The notes under the pieces were generated by a model that had not been told where the DNA came from, searched no databases, and saw only the letters and a list, made by a program, of their open reading frames with translations. DNA of 64,000 bases from Ignavibacteria bacterium (GTDB lineage Bacteria; Bacteroidota; Ignavibacteria; Ignavibacteriales; SURF-24), in the NCBI GenBank assembly GCA_025612375.1, contig JAAXKN010000020.1:17378-81377 (forward strand), written 5' to 3'. Every line of letters starts with the position of its first letter. The stretch's first letter is position 1. Shown here piece after piece: positions 35,154 to 44,422 of the stretch. Both the position numbers and the translations under genes were made by a program.

Positions 35154-37139
35154 TTATGCCGTCTGTAAGTTTGCCAGTGACAAATTCATCCCGGAATTAC
35201 CTGCCCTGAAGGCTTTTGTGACTGCATGGCTCTTCCTGTCCTGAGGCTGAAACTCAGGGATGAGTTCACATAAAATGTCTATTATTTCGCCGCGTGATAA
35301 CTGCCCGTCGGCTGCTTCAAAATAGTTCAGGCTTTCAGAAAGAAGGTTTGAAATGCAGCTGCTTGCATTACGGGCAATCAGTATTTTGTCGTGGATTGTC
35401 TTTTCATAGTGTTCGCCTTCAATAAAGAGTTCTTCATAAAGTTTTTCACCGGGGCGGAGGCCTGTTACTTTTATTTCTATATCTGTGCCTTCAGACAGTC
35501 CGGCAAGCCTAATTATATCTTTTGCAAGATCAATTATCTTAACCGGCTGGCCCATATCCAGCACAAAAACTTCTCCGCCTTTATTGAGAACCGAGGCCTG
35601 AAGAACGAGCTGTACGGCTTCAGGTATGGTCATGAAATATCTTATTATTTCGGGATGCGTAATTGTAATAGGGCCGCCATTCTGCAGCTGCTTCTGAAAC
35701 GTTCTTACCACGCTGCCGCGGCTGCCCAGGACGTTGCCGAAACGCACTGCAGAGTAGGACCAGCCAGTTTTCCTTGCAGCCTCCAGGACAATCATTTCAG
35801 TTGCACGCTTGCTTGCTCCCATAATGTTTGTGGGATTAACTGCCTTATCGGAAGAAATGGATATAAAGTGCCTGACGCCGTACTCAACAGCCAGGGAAAC
35901 TATATTTTTTGTACCCAGTATATTATTTGTCACGGCCTCCTGGGGGTTGCTTTCCATTAGCGGAACATGCTTATGGGCAGCGGCATGGAAAATTACGTCA
36001 GGATAAAATTCATCAAAAATGCCTCTTAATCTTTCCCTGCTTCTGAGGTCGGCTATGCGTGCTGAAATTACTGTATCCAGCTTTTCAGATCCTGTAAATT
36101 CTTTTTTTATGGCCAGGAGCTCCTGCTCAATTTCAAATATGGAGTTTTCCCCATGGCCGATAAGAATCATTCCGGCAGGATTGCACCTGAGCACCTGGCG
36201 GCATAGTTCGCTTCCTATGGAGCCTCCTGCCCCGGTAATTAAAACTTTTTTCCCTTTAAGGAGCAGCTTTACTTTTGCATTATCCGTAATTACAGGTTCC
36301 CTGCGCAGAAGGTCTTCAATCTGTATCTTTCTGATTTTGCTTATATTTACATTCCCGTTCAGAATCTCAAATATTCCGGGTACAGTCAGTGTTTCCACGC
36401 CCGCTGCCTCACAGTTGGACATTATCTGTCTTATTTTTATTCCTGAGGCCATGGGCATGGCAATAATGACCTTGCTGACGTTCAGTTCCTTTATAACTGA
36501 AGCAATATCATCTGTTGATCCCTTAATGGGGATACCTCTAAGTTTCAGGTTATGTTTTGATGAATCATCATCCACAAAAGCTACCGGGTTAAGTCCCAGG
36601 TGTGCATTGCGCTGCATTTCGAGAGCTATGCTGAAGCCCGATTCTCCGGCCCCGGCAATCAGGACACTCTGCATCGGATGCTTTTTCAGTAATACCTTCT
36701 GGTTGGCAAGGTCGATAAAGCGGATGCTGAACCTGATAGAGACTATGGTAATCATGCTGAAGATTCCATCAAGCAAAGGAAGTGACACCGGGAAAATGAC
36801 AAACGGGTGAACCTGTGACTTTTCCAGGGCATAGAAAAAAGAAAACTCAACAGCTACTGCAACTGCAGAGATAAATATAGCATAAGCCAATTCATCCACA
36901 CTTGCCATGCGCCAGAGTCTGCCGTAGAACCTGCTTACTCCAAGAACAGCCAGTTTAATTAAGGTGAATAACAGGGAATAAACCAGCAGCGGGGAGCTGT
37001 ACAAATCCCAGTTTACCGTTCCATCCAGACGGATGAAGAGTGCCAGATAAGGATTGAAGAAAAAGATGATTATGTCCATCAGAAGGAAATGACGGATGCA
37101 CAGCTTTTTAATCTGGTTTGATAATATTTCTAATGCCAT
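35154..37139 (-). CDS. Membrane UDP-GlcNAc 4,6-dehydratase, PglF-like
   Basis: A 661-residue inner-membrane SDR enzyme. Four to five N-terminal membrane helices lead into a CoA-binding-like domain (residues about 155-275, GAGESGFSIAL) and the catalytic SDR domain with ITGAGGSIGSELCR. In the usual YxxxK site Tyr is replaced by Met440 (MGASKR, Lys444), as known for PglF/CapD/FlaA1 dehydratases, with SSDKAVNPTNI just upstream. It would convert UDP-GlcNAc to UDP-4-keto-6-deoxy-GlcNAc. It is the first gene of the minus-strand pair with the PglE-like aminotransferase. Confidence 0.92.
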   Translation of the reverse strand: MALEILSNQIKKLCIRHFLLMDIIIFFFNPYLALFIRLDGTVNWDLYSSPLLVYSLLFTLIKLAVLGVSRFYGRLWRMASVDELAYAIFISAVAVAVEFSFFYALEKSQVHPFVIFPVSLPLLDGIFSMITIVSIRFSIRFIDLANQKVLLKKHPMQSVLIAGAGESGFSIALEMQRNAHLGLNPVAFVDDDSSKHNLKLRGIPIKGSTDDIASVIKELNVSKVIIAMPMASGIKIRQIMSNCEAAGVETLTVPGIFEILNGNVNISKIRKIQIEDLLRREPVITDNAKVKLLLKGKKVLITGAGGSIGSELCRQVLRCNPAGMILIGHGENSIFEIEQELLAIKKEFTGSEKLDTVISARIADLRSRERLRGIFDEFYPDVIFHAAAHKHVPLMESNPQEAVTNNILGTKNIVSLAVEYGVRHFISISSDKAVNPTNIMGASKRATEMIVLEAARKTGWSYSAVRFGNVLGSRGSVVRTFQKQLQNGGPITITHPEIIRYFMTIPEAVQLVLQASVLNKGGEVFVLDMGQPVKIIDLAKDIIRLAGLSEGTDIEIKVTGLRPGEKLYEELFIEGEHYEKTIHDKILIARNASSCISNLLSESLNYFEAADGQLSRGEIIDILCELIPEFQPQDRKSHAVTKAFRAGNSGMNLSLANLQTA

Positions 37140-37215
37140 AGTAGTATCTTGAGTTATTACTTAAATATTTATTTAATACTCAAAAGCCCGGAGGCCGCAT
37201 CTGCCCCCTTACTCA

Positions 37216-37264
37216 GTGAAAAATTGAGAGTCCATAGGGGTTTTCCAACCCCATATGAACTCTC
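37216..37264 (-). terminator. Terminator after the LamG protein gene
   Basis: On the minus strand GAGAGTT and GGGGTT pair with AACCCC and ACTCTC through an imperfect middle, then five T follow (37219-37223). It starts 25 bases past the LamG gene's stop and separates it from the PglF-like gene. Confidence 0.65.
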
Positions 37265-37288
37265 CTGGGGGGAGCGGGAGGATTTCCG

Positions 37289-40200
37289 TTACTTCATCAT
37301 TATCATTTTTAATGTCCTGACGAAGCTTCTTTCCGAAGCAACATCCCTGGATTCCATCCTGAGCAGGTAAATCCCGCTTGCAAGGCGGCTTGCATTCCAT
37401 ACCTGCTTATATGATCCGGCAGACTGGATCTCATTGACCAGTTCAGCGACCCTCTCGCCGAGCATATTGTAAATGGTAAGGTTTACCCTGCTTAGAGACG
37501 GCAGTTCATAGCTGATTGTTGTAGCAGGATTAAACGGGTTAGGATAATTCTGCACGAGGTTATACTCACGGGGGAGTATTTCAACGTCGGACACATCAGA
37601 GTAGGCGTATCCTCCGTTCCTGCTGATGAATTTAACTCTGTATGAGTATTTCCCGTCTGAAGGAACCTTGTCACTGAATTCAAAATCCTTCAGCCCTTCA
37701 GAGGAAACAAGGGCGATATTCTTCCAGCTGCCTTGTCCGGCTGAAGTTCTCTCAAGCTCAAAATTACCCGCTACGTTTAAGTTTGTATGCCAGGTAAGTC
37801 TTACGTTATTTTCACTTGCCGAGGTGGAGAACTTTTCAAAAACGGGGCTGGCGCTTACCTTGAATGTCCTGGTAGAGCCATCCTGTCCCCAGTAGTTTAA
37901 TCCATTTACACCGTTCTGGAAGTGCTTTAGAATCTCGGAAGAAGAAAGCTCTGTGTTATGGAAAGCCAGCTCATCGAGAGTACCTTTTAAGAGGCTTGCG
38001 CCTAAGAAGCTTCCGATTTCGAGTTTTGACGCTGGTGATGAAAAATCCACGCTGAAGCTCTTGTTCATAGAGGCTGAGAGTACTCCGTCAACATAGAGTT
38101 TTACGTCACCGGTTGAGCCGTTCCTGGTTGCAGCAATGTGGTGCCACTGGTTGTCGGTTACTGTTGTGCCGTAGAGTGAAGCCGTCTGGCCTCCGCCTGA
38201 CAAGTAGAAGCGGGCCTTACCATTTACAGGATTTATTCCAATGTACCAGTTGGCTCCTGTAGAGGAGAAGCTCCGGCTTATAATGGCCTGGAAGGCTGGA
38301 GGAGGAGTCTGGGCCTTGAACCAGGTTTCAACCGAGAAATTTCCCTTGGAAGTAAAGTCGAGTGATGTATTTGCCGGAACCGTCAGTTTTGAGGTGGTGC
38401 CGTCAAAATCCTGAGCCGAAGCAACCTTACCCTGGGTGTTGGGGGTAGTAGTTCCCGAGGCATTATTTACCTGAAGGAAATCAGCATAATTTCCAGAGGT
38501 CTGCTCATCCAGCTTCCAGTAGCTCACCAGACCGGCAGGAGTTACAGTAGCCTCGGCAACTGTGATTGTAAATGTCTGAACCGCAGCAGGATTAAGTCCG
38601 TTATCTGCTTTTACACTTACCTGGAAAGTTCCGGCCAGTGCGGGAGTCCACTGAATAAGTCCGGTTGCGGGGTCTATTGTCATGGCTACATCGGGGGACG
38701 CTGTCAGTGAATACGTTGGAGCAGGTGTCCCGGCAGCATTTACGTCATAGGAGTACAGTTCACCCACCGTGGCCGCTGTCACAGGAGACGAAGTAATGAC
38801 CGGTTCAGGTGAAAGTATGTAGCCCTGGCCTGCCATTCCGTTCTGGAAGTGCTGAAGTATCTCTGATGCTGAAAGTTCAGCGCTGTGGATTGCCACTTCG
38901 TCAAGAGTTCCTTTAAGGAGGCTGCCCCCCAGGAAGCTCCCTACTTCAAGCTTTGAAGTGGAACCGGAGAAATCCACATTAAAGCTCTTGTTAGTGCCGG
39001 CAGTGAGCACTCCGTCGACATATAGCTTGATATCACCCGTTGCACCATTTCTTGTAGCTGCAATGTGGTGCCACTGGTTATCTGTAACAGTTGTGCCATA
39101 GAGTGACGCTGTCTGACCGCCACCTGAGATGTAGAATCTTGCTTTTCCATTGGTGGGGTTAATGCCCATGTACCAGTTTGCTCCTGTAGAGGAGAAGCTC
39201 CGGCTTAAGATAGCCTGGAACTGTGAAGGGGGAGTCTGGGACATGAACCAGGCTTCAAGTGAAAAGCTTCCTTTGGAAGTAAAGTCAAGCGAAGCACTGG
39301 CTGGAACAGAGATCTTTGAAGTTACGCCGTCGAAATACTGTGCACCGCCGACTTTCCCCTGAAGAACAGGACTGGAGCTTCCGGCGGCATTATTTATCTT
39401 CTTAAAATCGGAATAACTTCCTGAGGTCTGCTCATCCAGCTTCCAGTAGCTGATCATGCCTGAATAAGGTGCCTGTGCTACAGTGATTGAAAACGTCTGA
39501 ACCGCAGCAGGATTAAGCCCGTTATCAGCCTTAACGCTTACCTGGAAAGTTCCGGCGGCAGACGGGGTCCAGCGGATTACTCCTGTTACAGGATCAATTG
39601 TCATAGTCCCGTCAGGAGACGCTGTAAGTGAATACGCCGGAGCAGGAGTTCCTGTTGCATTTACGTCATATGTATAAAGTACGCCCACTGTGGCAGCTAT
39701 TACCGGTGAAGAAGTAATGACCGGTTCGGGTGAAAGGATGTAGCCCTGACCCAGTGCGCCGTTCTGAAAATGCTTCAGGATCCCGGAAGCAGAAAGTTCA
39801 GTGTTATGGAAAGCCAGTTCGTCAAGTGTTCCTTTTAAGAGGCTTCCGCCAAGTAAGCTTCCCACTTCAAGCTTAGAGACAGGTGAAGCAAAGTCCACGC
39901 TGAAGCTCTTGTTCATAGTTGCAGAAAGAGCGCCGTCAACATAGAGTTTTATGTCACCGGTAGTTCCGTTTCTTGTAGCGGCAATGTGGTGCCACTGGTT
40001 GTCGGTTACTGTTGTACCGTAGAGTGAAGCAGTCTGTCCCCCGCCTGATAAATAGAAGCGGGCCTTGCCATTTACAGGGTTTACGCCCACGTACCAGGTG
40101 GCTCCATTTGAGGAGATGCTCCGGCTAATAAGGGCCTGGAATGCTGAAGGCGGAGTCTGGGCTTTGAACCACATTTCCACAGAGAAGCTTCCCAGGGAAG

Positions 40201-43021
40201 TAAAGTCAAGTGATGGATTTGCCGGAACCGTCAGTTTTGAAGTGGTGCCGTCAAAATCCTGAGATGATCCAACCCTGCCCTGAAGATTGGGGGTAGTAGT
40301 TCCCGAGGCGTTATTTACCTGAAGAAAGTCCGCGTAGCTTCCAGAGGTCTGCTCATCAAGCTTCCAGTAGCTTACCAGGCCCAGAGGAACAGAGGAAGCT
40401 TTTCCAAGGAGGAATATATTCCCGGAGAAATCTGAAAAATTTACGCTTGAAGTGACAACTCCTGTTCCGGGTGCAGAGCCGGTGCCTCCAAGGTTTATCC
40501 ATTTACCGGAGCCGTCATTTTTTACAACGCGTACCAGTGAGCTGTCGCTTATATTATCAGCCGCATCATAATTCATTGTTAAGGCTGCACTTTGAACCCC
40601 GGAATTTGGAGACTTTGAAATTGTAAAATATCTGACGGAAGAAACTGCGCTTAAATAGGGGAAAAGATTATTAGCCGGCGGTGTCCCGGTAATCATTTCT
40701 GCAGTATAAGTTGTCAGTTCAGAAGCTGCATCAGTTACATTAAGTTTTGCAAAGTAGCCTGAGGTGCCTTTCCCAAGAGGAAAATTCATTTCTACAGGTG
40801 AAGCGGATGCAACCTGAAAAGCAATGGGTCCATCCGTAAAACCGGTTTTGCTTCCTCCTGTAATGCTGCCGCCCGGAGGAATTGTAATCAGGTTTCCGTT
40901 GGAAGTTATTCTGCCGCTCATATCCAGCACATTGGCCCTCAGCGGTGAATTTAGTATTACATCATAGGATATAAAGTAGTTCAGGCTGTTAGTTCTGTCA
41001 TCCATGCCTATAATTGGGATTAGTCCCGCGGTATTAATTGTATGCGGAGTTTTATTTGGATTAACCCCGAAGACAAATCTGGAATAGCTTATGCCGCCAA
41101 ACGCAGGGTTGCTGTAAGTTCCGACTTTGGAGTCGGAAGATACAGTCAGGTTATTCCTTATGTTGATAGAAGCATAATGAACATTCGTTCCGGGTTCAGT
41201 GCAGATGTAGAACTCCCCGCCCTTTTCGACCGTCAGGTTATCGCAATAAGAGAAGAAGAGGTATTCAATACCCTGGCTCATTCTGCTGAAGGCGGTCAGT
41301 TTTGAATTCGGTCCGCTTACAACTATATTCCTGACATTTGTACCCTGGCCTGAGAAAAGGTAGATCTGTTGTGAATTGCTGTTGAGCACAGTAATGCCGC
41401 CGGCGGTATAAAAGCTGCTGCTGTTCAGGTTCAGGAAAGCGTCCCCTGTCTGATTAGGGCAGTCCCATACCATGGTGGCGCTGTACATTGCTGTCTGTGT
41501 CGGGAATGTGGGGGCGGCATCAATAACGCCCGTAATAAGGCAGGTGGAACCGCCGTACCATGTAGTGCTCGTATATCCGAAGTTGCCGGAAAGGCCGGCC
41601 ATTCCGGCATTTTGTGCGTGCTCATATGTACCGTATACGTAAAGATATCCTGTGTAGTTTGGGGAAGTTGAAGTTCCTACATTCGGATTTTCTAGGGTCC
41701 CCTCGTTTCTGAGCACCCCCCCGGCACTAATGGTTAAAGTTGAGCTGACGTCCAGAATCCCTTTATTGTCCAGTACCCCGCCGCTGAGGATTGTTAACTT
41801 AGAGTTAAGGCTGACCAGGGCCTCCGGATTGAGCGTAACTGTACCGGTAACAGCTATCGGGTAATTGGGAGAAGGTATCCAGTTGGTGCCGTCGAAGGCC
41901 TCCCAGATGGCCGGGTCTTCCCAGTTGCCGATTGATGAGGTTCTGTAATCGTTGTAAATGGAAGCAGGTGTATAGTTCTCTGCTTTTACGTCTTGAATAA
42001 CGTTGCTGTAGACCTTGTTCTGCGGAGTGAAATTGTATCCTGCAAGTGCAGGCGTAACTGTACCGGACCAGCCGTAAGGCACACTTATGCTGTAGTTTCC
42101 GGCAGCATCGGTGGTAACAGTCTTCAATGTCCCGTCCATGTAACTTAAGACAACGCCTGCCATTCCGGCATTACCGGTGATCTTGGGAAGCGTAATTGTG
42201 CTTCCAAGGGCGAATATTGTTCCGGTTGCATCAGAATTGCCGTAGTTAGCCATTAAAGTAGCCGATGAAATAATTGTACCTGTTACGGGCGAAGTACCGA
42301 TTCCCCCGATATCGACCCAGTTTGCATTAATATCGTTTTTTGCTATTCTGAGCTGTCCGTAGTTATTTCCTACACCATCATCTGTATCGTAACTTAACTT
42401 GATCTGGGCATTTGAAGTAATGTTTGTCCCTGTTTTTAATATTCTGACGTATCTGGTCTGGTATATCTGCCCTATAGTGGCGGGCATTGTATAGATCGGG
42501 GGCGCTCCCACGATCAATTCTGCCGTAAAGGTAGTAAGTGCTGTGGACTTGTGGGCAACTGTAAATTCCACGGGCCTTCCCTGGCCTGCTTTGCCGACAG
42601 GGAATTTAAGCACGCGCATTGCAGTTGAGTTCACCTGAGCCGCAACGGGTCCGTCAACATAGGCTGTCAGGCTACCGCCTGTTATGCTGTAGTTTGGAAG
42701 AACCGTAAGCAGGTTAGTTGAAGAAGTAACCAAGACTCCGTTCAGCCACAGGTTCCTTACTGTTTTGGGAGCAGTTAAGGTAACCGTGGTGCCGCTTTGT
42801 ATATTGATTTTGGCAGCGGTCAGTGAAGTTTGGCTTGCTGGAAAGTCGGTGGAACTTTCCCAGACCCCGTTATTGTATTTCTGCCATGTAGCGGGATCTT
42901 CCCAGACCCCGGTGGCAGCCGACTGGTAATCCCCGTTTGCGGGGGCAGGAGTTTGTGCCAGATCATCAGACACAAAGACCATAACCAGAAGTATAAGCAT
43001 TGTTAAGGCGTATTTTGCCAT
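37289..43021 (-). CDS. Giant T9SS-secreted protein with three LamG modules
   Basis: A 1910-residue exported protein. A signal peptide (to about residue 23) precedes an N-terminal module rich in GVWEDPATWQKYNNG-type repeats. A long beta-rich region follows. Then come three LamG/concanavalin-like modules starting near residues 879, 1188 and 1495, each beginning SYWKLDEQTSG and containing GTTVTDNQWHHIAATRNG. The first two are followed by Ig-like linkers with DPVTG-IRWTPSAAGTFQV. The last 95 residues are a type A sorting domain (NLVQNYPNPFNPATTISYEL ... KMIMMK), the T9SS export and anchoring signal. It probably binds surface carbohydrates or matrix; no catalytic residues are visible. Confidence 0.9.
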   Translation of the reverse strand: MAKYALTMLILLVMVFVSDDLAQTPAPANGDYQSAATGVWEDPATWQKYNNGVWESSTDFPASQTSLTAAKINIQSGTTVTLTAPKTVRNLWLNGVLVTSSTNLLTVLPNYSITGGSLTAYVDGPVAAQVNSTAMRVLKFPVGKAGQGRPVEFTVAHKSTALTTFTAELIVGAPPIYTMPATIGQIYQTRYVRILKTGTNITSNAQIKLSYDTDDGVGNNYGQLRIAKNDINANWVDIGGIGTSPVTGTIISSATLMANYGNSDATGTIFALGSTITLPKITGNAGMAGVVLSYMDGTLKTVTTDAAGNYSISVPYGWSGTVTPALAGYNFTPQNKVYSNVIQDVKAENYTPASIYNDYRTSSIGNWEDPAIWEAFDGTNWIPSPNYPIAVTGTVTLNPEALVSLNSKLTILSGGVLDNKGILDVSSTLTISAGGVLRNEGTLENPNVGTSTSPNYTGYLYVYGTYEHAQNAGMAGLSGNFGYTSTTWYGGSTCLITGVIDAAPTFPTQTAMYSATMVWDCPNQTGDAFLNLNSSSFYTAGGITVLNSNSQQIYLFSGQGTNVRNIVVSGPNSKLTAFSRMSQGIEYLFFSYCDNLTVEKGGEFYICTEPGTNVHYASINIRNNLTVSSDSKVGTYSNPAFGGISYSRFVFGVNPNKTPHTINTAGLIPIIGMDDRTNSLNYFISYDVILNSPLRANVLDMSGRITSNGNLITIPPGGSITGGSKTGFTDGPIAFQVASASPVEMNFPLGKGTSGYFAKLNVTDAASELTTYTAEMITGTPPANNLFPYLSAVSSVRYFTISKSPNSGVQSAALTMNYDAADNISDSSLVRVVKNDGSGKWINLGGTGSAPGTGVVTSSVNFSDFSGNIFLLGKASSVPLGLVSYWKLDEQTSGSYADFLQVNNASGTTTPNLQGRVGSSQDFDGTTSKLTVPANPSLDFTSLGSFSVEMWFKAQTPPSAFQALISRSISSNGATWYVGVNPVNGKARFYLSGGGQTASLYGTTVTDNQWHHIAATRNGTTGDIKLYVDGALSATMNKSFSVDFASPVSKLEVGSLLGGSLLKGTLDELAFHNTELSASGILKHFQNGALGQGYILSPEPVITSSPVIAATVGVLYTYDVNATGTPAPAYSLTASPDGTMTIDPVTGVIRWTPSAAGTFQVSVKADNGLNPAAVQTFSITVAQAPYSGMISYWKLDEQTSGSYSDFKKINNAAGSSSPVLQGKVGGAQYFDGVTSKISVPASASLDFTSKGSFSLEAWFMSQTPPSQFQAILSRSFSSTGANWYMGINPTNGKARFYISGGGQTASLYGTTVTDNQWHHIAATRNGATGDIKLYVDGVLTAGTNKSFNVDFSGSTSKLEVGSFLGGSLLKGTLDEVAIHSAELSASEILQHFQNGMAGQGYILSPEPVITSSPVTAATVGELYSYDVNAAGTPAPTYSLTASPDVAMTIDPATGLIQWTPALAGTFQVSVKADNGLNPAAVQTFTITVAEATVTPAGLVSYWKLDEQTSGNYADFLQVNNASGTTTPNTQGKVASAQDFDGTTSKLTVPANTSLDFTSKGNFSVETWFKAQTPPPAFQAIISRSFSSTGANWYIGINPVNGKARFYLSGGGQTASLYGTTVTDNQWHHIAATRNGSTGDVKLYVDGVLSASMNKSFSVDFSSPASKLEIGSFLGASLLKGTLDELAFHNTELSSSEILKHFQNGVNGLNYWGQDGSTRTFKVSASPVFEKFSTSASENNVRLTWHTNLNVAGNFELERTSAGQGSWKNIALVSSEGLKDFEFSDKVPSDGKYSYRVKFISRNGGYAYSDVSDVEILPREYNLVQNYPNPFNPATTISYELPSLSRVNLTIYNMLGERVAELVNEIQSAGSYKQVWNASRLASGIYLLRMESRDVASERSFVRTLKMIMMK
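37900..40390 (-). repeat. Three tandem coding repeats of about 925 bp
   Basis: The LamG plus Ig-like linker unit repeats three times with a period of about 921-927 bases. Long stretches are nearly identical in DNA. The two outer copies share wording (for example around 38153 and 39998) that differs from the middle copy, which suggests gene conversion or unequal duplication. Confidence 0.8.
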
Positions 43022-43070
43022 TATCCCCTCGTATTGTTAATGGATGTTGATTTGTGTTTTATAGAAACCT

Positions 43071-43454
43071 TCAGCTGCCATTATCCGGCAGGTGAATGCT
43101 GATAGCTCTTAGTATTTCGCTGAATGTAAAGGGTTTCAGTATGCAGCCCGCAGCTCCTTTGGGAATGCCGGTCTTCAGTTCCCGGAAATCAACATCCGCA
43201 GTGAGAAATATCAGAGGGATGAATGAAGTACAGGGATCAGTTTTTAATTTTTCCAGCAATTCCATTCCATTCATTACAGGCATATGGATATCAGAAAAAA
43301 TCAGGTCGGGCATAAATTCAAGGGTGAGCATAAAAGCCGCCGCGCCGTTTTTTGCAGCAATGACGCCGAACCCCTCATTCATGAGAAAATCAATTAAACT
43401 ATTCCTTATCAGCTTGTTGTCCTCAGCCACCAAAATCGTTTTACGGGTTTTCAT
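43071..43454 (-). CDS. Single-domain response regulator receiver
   Basis: A 127-residue CheY-like receiver with no output domain. The acidic pocket is Glu11-Asp12, the phospho-acceptor Asp55 in LIFSDIHMPVMNG, and the later Thr and Lys are in IFLTADVD and GCILKPFTF. I chose the ATG at 43454, giving MKTRKTILVAEDN; a TTG at 43466 would add four residues. It lies downstream of the LytTR regulator on the same strand, with a perfect palindrome between them. It could act as a phosphate sink or protein-interaction switch for the large kinase upstream. Confidence 0.88.
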   Translation of the reverse strand: MKTRKTILVAEDNKLIRNSLIDFLMNEGFGVIAAKNGAAAFMLTLEFMPDLIFSDIHMPVMNGMELLEKLKTDPCTSFIPLIFLTADVDFRELKTGIPKGAAGCILKPFTFSEILRAISIHLPDNGS

Positions 43455-43597
43455 CAGATATTCCAATTAATCCTGTGGTTTATCTATGATAACATCATTT
43501 TCAGGATAAAGGCAGAGATTTGGAATGAAAGGAATTTTAGTGGAATAAAAGGTCTATGGCTGTTCCGGGCGGTTGCGAATAATGCGGTTTACTGAAG

Positions 43598-43634
43598 CTG
43601 CACGCGCAAAGAGTCATGGTCTTTGCGCGTGCAG
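43598..43634. other. Perfect 15-bp inverted repeat between response regulators
   Basis: Arms 43598-43612 and 43620-43634 are exact reverse complements (CTGCACGCGCAAAGA and its complement) around a 7-base loop. It lies 24 bases past the stop of the LytTR regulator. No T tract follows on either strand. It may terminate or protect the transcript, or be a repetitive palindrome. Confidence 0.75.
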
Positions 43635-43657
43635 TGAATTGTGAGAGAATCGTGTTC

Positions 43658-44422
43658 CTACTTAAGCAGGCGGCCCCGGAGTTTAATTGAATACCTCCTG
43701 CTGATTTCAAATGGTTTATCGGTGCCTTTGAGGTAAACCAGATAACCCGAATTGAACCAGGTTTCCATTTTAATTAGGTAATCTATATTAATTATGGTAG
43801 AGCGGTGAATTCTTAGAAATTTGTTTTCCGGCAGCAGCTTTTCCCAGTTCGTCAATGTTTTCCTTAACAGGTATGATTTGCCGTCGGATGTCTTTAAGGT
43901 TGAATATTGCTTTTCAGCGCTGATGGCAATAATGCTTGAGATATTTACAAGGTGAGGCCTGTTATTGACCTGTACGAAGAGCTTATCGTCGATAGAATAT
44001 TTTTTGTTGTCATTATCTTCCTTTGGAGAATCAATATCAGCTTTAATCGTTTCAATTCTTTTGAGCCTTGAGGCAATTGAATTAAGAAGGTCATCGGCAT
44101 CAAACGGCTTAAAGATATAATCATCAGCCCCAAGGCTCATGCCTCTTCTTATATCTTCCTTTTCAACCTTGGCGGTAAGATAAATAAATGGTATCGTCCT
44201 TGTTGCAGGGTCTTTTGAAAGCCTGATAAACACGCCATAGCCATCCAGGCCGTGCATCATGATATCACATATAATAAGGTCTGGATGCACCTTTCCTGCA
44301 GTCAGCAATCCTTCCTCGCCGTCGCCGGATGAAAAGACTGTGTAGCCTTCCTCGTGAAGCAGTGAAGTTATATTCTGGCGGACTGTTTTGTCATCCTCGA
44401 TCACCAGTATTTTTTTCGTCAT
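43658..44422 (-). CDS. LytTR response regulator with receiver domain
   Basis: A 254-residue regulator. The receiver (about 1-122) has Glu9-Asp10-Asp11 and the phospho-acceptor Asp53 in LIICDIMMHGLDGYG. A charged linker (about 125-148) leads to a LytTR DNA-binding domain (about 150-252: FLRIHRSTIINIDYLIKME and FEISRRYSIKLR). Its start lies inside the end of the big kinase gene (32-base overlap), so kinase and regulator are translationally coupled and almost certainly a pair. Confidence 0.92.
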   Translation of the reverse strand: MTKKILVIEDDKTVRQNITSLLHEEGYTVFSSGDGEEGLLTAGKVHPDLIICDIMMHGLDGYGVFIRLSKDPATRTIPFIYLTAKVEKEDIRRGMSLGADDYIFKPFDADDLLNSIASRLKRIETIKADIDSPKEDNDNKKYSIDDKLFVQVNNRPHLVNISSIIAISAEKQYSTLKTSDGKSYLLRKTLTNWEKLLPENKFLRIHRSTIINIDYLIKMETWFNSGYLVYLKGTDKPFEISRRYSIKLRGRLLK

